From assembly GCA_016840025.1 (NCBI GenBank), contig JAEOTF010000262.1, positions 1-10,757 on the forward strand: DNA of 10,757 nucleotides, in the 5' to 3' direction. This document shows positions 6,927-10,757 of the stretch, piece after piece. Both the position numbers and the translations under genes were made by a program. The notes below the pieces were generated by a model, which saw only the letters and a list, made by a program, of their open reading frames with translations, made no database searches and was not told where the DNA came from. The first letter of the stretch is position 1; each line of letters begins with the position of its first letter. Origin of the DNA: Candidatus Hodarchaeota archaeon (lineage in GTDB: Archaea > Asgardarchaeota > Heimdallarchaeia > Hodarchaeales > YT1-039).

Positions 6927-9107
6927 TTATTCCAATAATTCCTGTATTTCCCCTTTATATTCAGAGATAACACCAATACTCCAAAATACTTTATTTTCTT
7001 CAATAAGTGCTGCCCCACTTGCTATTCCTATATTTTCTTCCTTTTTAAGGAGGAGAAAGTGCTCTTTATTAGACAAGTTAGCGAATGTCTGGGCGATGTC
7101 CCACTTGTTCTTCTCTACTAATCTTGAAAGAAGTCTTATATATTTTCGTATAGTAGTTTTTATCGTTATTATCTCTGGGGTTATATCATGCCACCATTTT
7201 CCGAATTGAATTTTACGACGAAATTCGTCCTCAAGAGTATCGGGTTGGTCCGTTATTTCGGTCAATGAGCTATGTTTAATGAGAGCAAGCGGATAACGAT
7301 TATATGGGTAACCTTTGATTGTTATGGGTGTTCTGGTGTATACAGGAACTAATAAAAAATGGTGCGGGGGGAGATTCTTCATCAATTCGCTATAGGAAGG
7401 ACCTAAATTCTTCAAGCTTTTTATAACCCATTTACGGTCTTCATCTGCAGTTAAATAGCCTATTGCTGCCATACTGACGTGAGGTACGACACGGTGATCT
7501 AAATCCCGTGGTCGTTGAGTACCGAGCACCATTTTGAGATAATATTTTCGTCCCATCCTAGCTACTAATCTCATCTTATCTGCAAGCCGTCCTCCTTCTC
7601 TTCGAGTTTCTGGGAAAGAGAGATGCGCTTCGTCAAAGAAGATAATAATTGGTCGGAGTTGTTCTTTTAGAACTCGTTCAAAATCATCATTTGAGCCGCC
7701 TTTAGCTAGGATTTCAGCTTTCACTTTCCCTGCAATTTTATCTCGATGATCATAAATTTCTGATGTAATATATCGAAGCACAAATTGAATAAGATTCGTA
7801 GGAGTACCTGGAGGCATTCGAAAAATATGTAATCGCTTTCCCCGTTCATCATCGAACAATTTCTCTACATTGAGAAGGTTTGCCCGGCGATAGCCAAAGA
7901 TATTATTCTTAATCAATAACTCAAGGTAATTGAGACTGTTTTGAATCCATTTTTGGTGATCAGCCCGTTCTCCTTTGAGTCGTACCTTAGATCTTTCCAC
8001 AAATTTCTCAGGCGTCAATCCGATTATATCCTTAGTATCATCAATCAGCTGTCCTATAAAACCAGCTGCGCTTGCGGACATAAAGCGTTGTGGTGACATC
8101 TCCTGAATGATCTCAATAAGATAGGTCGTCGAAAGAAGAAGCTGCATATCTAGTTGCATACTTTTCCCTATTACCAATACTTCTGTCATATCTTTAAATT
8201 CCGCTTCGTTTTCGTAGAGGTATTCACTCTGCACATCACCAATGACGATTTGTGCATTAGAATTACGCAGAATCTGAGCGATCTGGTTCTTCATGAAGGT
8301 TGTTTTCCCGCTACCAACTGTCCCGAGTGTCAGTACGTTTGCATATTGCGCTGAAATGATCGTATCAAGGTCAATCTCTATTTGTACATTCTCATTGTTA
8401 CGATAAGACCCCATTGGTACTCCTTTCTTAAAACCAAAGAAATCGTTCATTTCTCTCTCTGACATTTTCACAAGGAATTGATTCATAAAACCGCTCAATG
8501 CATAATTGATTGCTAACTTCCCCCATTTATTGATATACCCTAAATTTTTAAATTGAATCGTAGTTTTATCTTTTTTCTTTGCTATAACATTTACAGAAAG
8601 ATAGTTATCGGTTCTTTCGCCGCTATCAGAGTAGTGGTAGATTTTAAAGTAGTCACCAAGCGAAATTGGAATTCTATCCGCCGTCTCATTTGGGATCTCA
8701 ATTTCAAGAATTTCTTGATCCATTTCAACAAATTTGAAGTCCACATCCCGTTTCAAATAGAACTGATTTGAATAATCCATACGTTTGACAAGGAATTCCG
8801 CGTCCATCAGAAATTCGAGCAGTCGGCTTTCCGCTCGATTATTTGAAGCTAACTCCATACGTCTTTCTGAAAGTAGGTATTCACCATAGCGGGGCATATC
8901 TCGCAATAGCTTCTCTATACTTTCAATCTTCTCGGTGGCGGTTTCATCGCCTTCTAACTCCATATACTCCCCACGAAGATGCGTAAGTAGCCGAATAAGT
9001 TTTGATACTACTTCGTTAAGGGGAAGATCAAGTAAAATTGCTGCAGCTTCACGGGGATCATTGATAAAAAGGTCTAAGACCTTTTGTAGTTCTTCTGAGA
9101 GTGACAT
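6927..9107 (-). CDS. HerA-type DNA-translocating ATPase (motifs intact)
   Basis: This 726-residue protein belongs to the HerA/FtsK group of P-loop motors, which form hexameric rings that pump or unwind duplex DNA. Numbered from the chosen ATG, Walker A is GTVGSGKT (262-269), Walker B is FFDEAH (DEAH 492-495), and the sensor/arginine region is ARMGRK followed by GTQRPRDLDHRVV, all canonical for HerA. An N-terminal helical part (about 1-100) and a beta-rich part (about 105-195, perhaps a HAS-like barrel) precede the motor. About 120 residues follow it, ending in a small beta domain (GIASGAALIEE). It is longer than typical archaeal HerA, roughly 500-600 residues. The ATG at 9107 is preferred over ATGs at 9149 and 9134 because only it has a GAGGAG ribosome site. 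The pseudo-ATPase gene follows in the same direction. No NurA nuclease gene is adjacent in the window. Not necessarily the orthologue of repair HerA. Confidence 0.85.
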   Translation of the reverse strand: MSLSEELQKVLDLFINDPREAAAILLDLPLNEVVSKLIRLLTHLRGEYMELEGDETATEKIESIEKLLRDMPRYGEYLLSERRMELASNNRAESRLLEFLMDAEFLVKRMDYSNQFYLKRDVDFKFVEMDQEILEIEIPNETADRIPISLGDYFKIYHYSDSGERTDNYLSVNVIAKKKDKTTIQFKNLGYINKWGKLAINYALSGFMNQFLVKMSEREMNDFFGFKKGVPMGSYRNNENVQIEIDLDTIISAQYANVLTLGTVGSGKTTFMKNQIAQILRNSNAQIVIGDVQSEYLYENEAEFKDMTEVLVIGKSMQLDMQLLLSTTYLIEIIQEMSPQRFMSASAAGFIGQLIDDTKDIIGLTPEKFVERSKVRLKGERADHQKWIQNSLNYLELLIKNNIFGYRRANLLNVEKLFDDERGKRLHIFRMPPGTPTNLIQFVLRYITSEIYDHRDKIAGKVKAEILAKGGSNDDFERVLKEQLRPIIIFFDEAHLSFPETRREGGRLADKMRLVARMGRKYYLKMVLGTQRPRDLDHRVVPHVSMAAIGYLTADEDRKWVIKSLKNLGPSYSELMKNLPPHHFLLVPVYTRTPITIKGYPYNRYPLALIKHSSLTEITDQPDTLEDEFRRKIQFGKWWHDITPEIITIKTTIRKYIRLLSRLVEKNKWDIAQTFANLSNKEHFLLLKKEENIGIASGAALIEENKVFWSIGVISEYKGEIQELLE

Positions 9108-9111
9108 TGTA

Positions 9112-9117
9112 CTCCTC
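9112..9117 (-). promoter_or_regulatory. Ribosome binding site GAGGAG of the HerA-type gene
   Basis: The minus strand reads AAGAGGAGTACAATG, placing a purine-rich site 4 nt before the ATG at 9107. The two in-frame ATGs further upstream (9149 and 9134) are preceded by T/A-rich sequence without such a site. This motif therefore decides the start and removes 14 residues from the longest reading frame. Confidence 0.65.
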
Positions 9118-9162
9118 TTAAGTAAGAAATTCATGGTTAAAAAATTCATACGTTTTTTTAAG

Positions 9163-9172
9163 AAGTATATCG
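9163..9172 (-). promoter_or_regulatory. Possible TATA box of the HerA-type gene
   Basis: The minus strand reads CGATATACTT about 60 nt before the ATG at 9107. A TATA box here would put the transcript start near 9140 and leave a leader of about 30-35 nt containing the ribosome site. It lies just after the poly-T tract that could end the upstream transcript. This is tentative, from spacing and base content only. Confidence 0.3.
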
Positions 9173-9174
9173 AT

Positions 9175-9183
9175 AAAAAAAAA
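9175..9183 (-). terminator. Poly-T tract, likely archaeal terminator of the endonuclease gene
   Basis: Nine consecutive T residues on the minus strand follow a C-rich run (CTCCTCCCC), about 25 nt past the stop of the homing endonuclease frame. Archaeal RNA polymerase terminates at such T tracts without needing a hairpin. The position, between the endonuclease stop and the candidate promoter of the HerA-type gene, suggests separate transcription units. Confidence 0.5.
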
Positions 9184-9207
9184 GGGGAGGAGAAATAGGA
9201 AATACTC

Positions 9208-10062
9208 TCAGGGGAATTTGTCTCTATATGTAGGGAAGATGTCGTGGTAAGGTTTGGTATAAGCGAAAAATTCTTCCAATGCGTTTTGCTTCAGGCGGAT
9301 GTAGTAGTAGCAGTTGAGTCTTGAGTTTTTAGATTTTCTTGGAAAAACCTTGATATCATCGCTATCGGGATGAATGCCAAGTACTTTTCTTAGAAATCCT
9401 GTTAATCGTTCATTCTCAGTTTTAGTGAATGTTAATGATAGTAAATTGATGCACCACTTATTCTTGTAAGAACCGTCTTCAAGGTACCAAAGATATAGAA
9501 CATAGGGCGTAAAATCACTTGCTTTCAACCACTCAGGCAGAATCTTGATATGCGTCAAATCAGGATTTTTCCGTATTTCATCACTCGTTGGGAGTCTGTA
9601 CCAATCCCAAAACCACTCCATCAGTTCAACGGATCCCATTGTCTTGAAACGTGTAGAATATGAGGGAGTACCGTCCTTGAGAAGGACTTCATCTGTTTTG
9701 TAGAGAATGGTAAAGCCAAGTCCTGTGTTCTCAACCTTACCTGCCAGAGATTCAACGTATTCGGTGTGTATCTCATTCTGAGCTAATGTGAAGTAGGCAG
9801 TATTTCCGTACCGAAGAACATTACCGTCTTCAGCTTTAGTGAAATTAGTCGCAATACAACCATCTGCGAGCATTGACCCGATCAACTGTTCTCTGAACAA
9901 CTTATCTATTGGAAAACTATGTTCTTCTGCCGCCTTCTTCTTACAGAGGAGGATCTGTGCTTCTGACCTGTCTCTGTAACAATAAGGCAACAATTCCTTG
10001 ACCTTATCACGAAGAAGAGTCTTACCACACTTCGCAATAGGTGCAATCTCCTCTGGAGTCAT
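9208..10062 (-). CDS. LAGLIDADG homing endonuclease, catalytic part still open
   Basis: This 284-codon open frame holds both LAGLIDADG motifs of a two-motif, single-chain homing endonuclease: LIGSMLADG (60-68) and LYLWYLEDG (189-197), with acidic residues Asp67 and Asp196 at the catalytic positions. Basic, beta-rich stretches between and after the motifs fit the DNA-contacting saddle, and the C-terminal half ends in a FFAYTKPYH helix typical of the family. Such enzymes cut a long specific DNA site so that their own gene is copied in. The ATG at 10062 is probably not the native start. It has no ribosome site and falls inside a helix-turn-helix repeat whose first half lies upstream in the same frame. 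The frame is therefore best read as the 3' remnant of the longer broken gene. No intein splice motifs or host exon sequence are visible, so it looks free-standing. Confidence 0.75.
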   Translation of the reverse strand: MTPEEIAPIAKCGKTLLRDKVKELLPYCYRDRSEAQILLCKKKAAEEHSFPIDKLFREQLIGSMLADGCIATNFTKAEDGNVLRYGNTAYFTLAQNEIHTEYVESLAGKVENTGLGFTILYKTDEVLLKDGTPSYSTRFKTMGSVELMEWFWDWYRLPTSDEIRKNPDLTHIKILPEWLKASDFTPYVLYLWYLEDGSYKNKWCINLLSLTFTKTENERLTGFLRKVLGIHPDSDDIKVFPRKSKNSRLNCYYYIRLKQNALEEFFAYTKPYHDIFPTYRDKFP

Positions 10063-10278
10063 TTTGAGGAAACAATAGAAGGTAATGAGAAATAGTTTGT
10101 TGTTATAGAACTGAGGATTGTCACTGTGGTTAATGTATGCCTTGACTTTCTTAGTTAGACCAAACTAATTGACATATCTCTGAATTGTCCTCTTTGAACA
10201 ATCCGCAATCTGGGCGATCTTCTTGTCTTTCAATCCAAGAAAGCAATAAAAAACAATCAGAAAAAGTCGGTTGGCATA
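9997..10278 (-). repeat. Tandem duplicated helix-turn-helix coding unit in the endonuclease gene
   Basis: Codons 86-122 (YANRLFLIVFYCFL, then IAQIADC) and codons 143-179 (YNNKLFLITFYCFL, then IAPIAKC) align without gaps at a spacing of 57 codons (171 bp). Both read as a hydrophobic helix followed by a helix-turn-helix-like segment. The first copy ends at the TAG stop. The second copy contains the ATG at 10062 in its middle. Confidence 0.7.
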
Positions 10279-10538
10279 GAGTTTACCAGAACTTCGAGAT
10301 ATCGCATGATGATTGTTCGCTTGTGTTCGAGACTTCAATGGTATCTTCAGAGCTTTGAGAGTATTAGTAACCGTTACTCCACTACATCCTAGTTGTTTCC
10401 CAATGAAGTTCGGACTACGTTTCTTTTGTCAGTACTCTTGTCTGAGGTACTCCTTGTTATCCAATAAGGGAATCCCAAGTCTTTCCCCTATTGTCGTCCT
10501 TTTCTTCTTGTCATTTACTGGACTAAAGCACATTTTAC

Positions 10539-10545
10539 TCACCTT
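10539..10545 (-). promoter_or_regulatory. Ribosome binding site AAGGTGA of the full-length endonuclease gene
   Basis: The minus strand reads AAGGTGAGTAAAATG, a good match to the 16S-complementary GGAGGTGA core, 5 nt before the ATG at 10533. It supports the longer gene model over the internal ATG at 10062. Confidence 0.65.
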
Positions 10546-10590
10546 ATTCGTATCTTGAATTGACAAATCTGTAATTATTTTTGTAACTCC

Positions 10591-10600
10591 CTTTATAATA
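10591..10600 (-). promoter_or_regulatory. Probable TATA box of the endonuclease gene
   Basis: The minus strand reads TATTATAAAG, close to the archaeal TATA consensus, about 60 nt before the ATG at 10533. Transcription would start near 10567, leaving a leader of about 35 nt that includes the ribosome site. Confidence 0.4.
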
Positions 10601-10693
10601 GACTAATAAAATTCTAAAAAACTACAATACACCGAATTTTCAAACTTTTAGAAACTTGGACATTCACTTGGAATGCCTTTTCGCTCTAACCGT

Positions 10694-10725
10694 TAGTGGT
10701 AGCCCAATTCGGGGGGTTGCCGCTA
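10694..10725 (+). ncRNA. Possible structured RNA hairpin
   Basis: TAGTGGTAGCCC (10694-10705) pairs with GGGTTGCCGCTA (10714-10725) in a 12-pair stem with an 8-nt loop. Several pairs are G-T, which would be G-U wobbles in a plus-strand RNA but A-C mismatches in a minus-strand RNA. The fold therefore favours plus-strand transcription. It could be part of a leader or a small RNA. I could not match it to tRNA, rRNA, SRP or RNase P RNA. Confidence 0.3.
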
Positions 10726-10757
10726 CTGCATATAGCAATAGAGGAGGAAGGAACTAA

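Larger units (their letters stand above)
9208..10533 (-). pseudogene. Full-length homing endonuclease gene with helix-turn-helix repeats, broken by two in-frame stops
   Basis: Reading upstream from the catalytic part in the same frame gives a continuous protein of about 441 codons from an ATG at 10533, interrupted only by TGA at codon 35 (10431-10429) and TAG at codon 123 (10167-10165). Codons 25-70 encode a typical recognition unit (EY-stop-QKKRSPNFIGKQLGCS) in which the stop sits where relatives commonly have Trp. Codons 86-122 and 143-179 are two further helix-turn-helix-like repeats. The ATG has a good ribosome site and a TATA-like box upstream. No frameshift is needed. The simplest reading is a decaying selfish gene with two recent nonsense mutations, as in the usual homing cycle of gain, decay and loss. 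Stop-codon recoding is an alternative, and sequencing or assembly error cannot be excluded. Confidence 0.8.
10534..10757. other. Non-coding right end
   Basis: No convincing gene is seen here. The part next to 10533 carries the promoter elements of the endonuclease gene. ACTTGGA occurs twice exactly 12 nt apart (10654-10660 and 10666-10672). A hairpin lies at 10694-10725. The purine run GAGGAGG at 10741-10747 would suit a ribosome site for a plus-strand gene starting just past the window edge. On the minus strand a 23-codon frame is open from the edge to a TAG at 10688-10686 and could be a gene's C-terminus, but nothing in it is recognisable. Confidence 0.4.

Noticed and set aside
6836..7018. 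60-codon minus-strand frame starting inside the HerA-type gene and reaching the pseudo-ATPase start
   Set aside because: Half lies inside the HerA-type coding end in another frame, and the rest is AT-rich spacer giving a Lys/Asn-rich translation. No ribosome site was seen.
8935..9198. 87-codon plus-strand frame over the start of the HerA-type gene
   Set aside because: It is mostly antisense to the HerA-type N-terminus; its Ser-rich translation and poly-Lys end look like a shadow frame.
9208..10533. Intein or intron-encoded setting for the endonuclease
   Set aside because: No splice-junction residues, host protein halves, rRNA or tRNA exon sequence flank the frame; it has its own promoter and ribosome site.
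10313..10558. 81-codon plus-strand frame opposite the broken endonuclease N-terminus
   Set aside because: The minus strand explains this region better, with helix-turn-helix similarity, a ribosome site and a TATA box.
10681..10757. SRP RNA, RNase P RNA or tRNA at the right edge
   Set aside because: The GGGGGG run, hairpin and GGAAGGAAC superficially recall these RNAs, but no T-loop, SRP core or GAGGAAGUC-type RNase P motif could be found.
1..10757. CRISPR array or long tandem repeats
   Set aside because: No regularly spaced repeated units were seen by eye apart from the endonuclease helix-turn-helix pair and minor short repeats.

Overview
The window looks archaeal and probably comes from an Asgard lineage such as the Heimdall/Gerd-type groups. 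The lineage is an inference. It rests on the AT-rich base composition, TATA-like boxes and poly-T tracts instead of bacterial promoters and hairpin terminators, HerA-superfamily ATPases, and a large surface protein dense in N-glycosylation sequons with one C-terminal membrane anchor. No rRNA, tRNA or universal marker gene is present to settle it.

Layout: (1) 1-2583, plus strand, the 3' part of a gene for a large surface protein with an alpha/alpha-toroid (prenyltransferase/squalene-cyclase type) repeat domain, beta-rich extracellular domains and a C-terminal transmembrane anchor. (2) 2584-2708, a convergent intergenic gap. (3) 6839-2709, minus strand, a 1376-residue protein with two successive HerA-like ATPase modules, both lacking catalytic residues, then a coiled coil and a cysteine/histidine-rich tail able to bind about four zinc ions. 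(4) 9107-6927, minus strand, a HerA-type ATPase with all its motifs intact, 87 bp upstream of the pseudo-ATPase gene and in the same direction. (5) 10533-9208, minus strand, a LAGLIDADG homing endonuclease gene whose N-terminal DNA-binding part is interrupted by two in-frame stop codons; only the catalytic 284 codons remain open. (6) 10534-10757, non-coding sequence with that gene's promoter and a strand-biased RNA hairpin near the right edge.

The most interesting unit is the pair of minus-strand ATPase genes. An active hexameric-type DNA motor sits beside a double-headed, apparently ATP-dead relative carrying a coiled coil and zinc tail. No NurA, Mre11/Rad50, Sir2 or other known HerA partner is visible. 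The simplest reading is a two-component machine in which the pseudo-ATPase is a scaffold, loader or regulator for the live motor. Whether it serves repair, DNA transfer or defence cannot be told from this sequence. The decayed homing endonuclease upstream is best seen as a selfish insertion. It seems separated from the ATPase pair by a poly-T tract and a new promoter.
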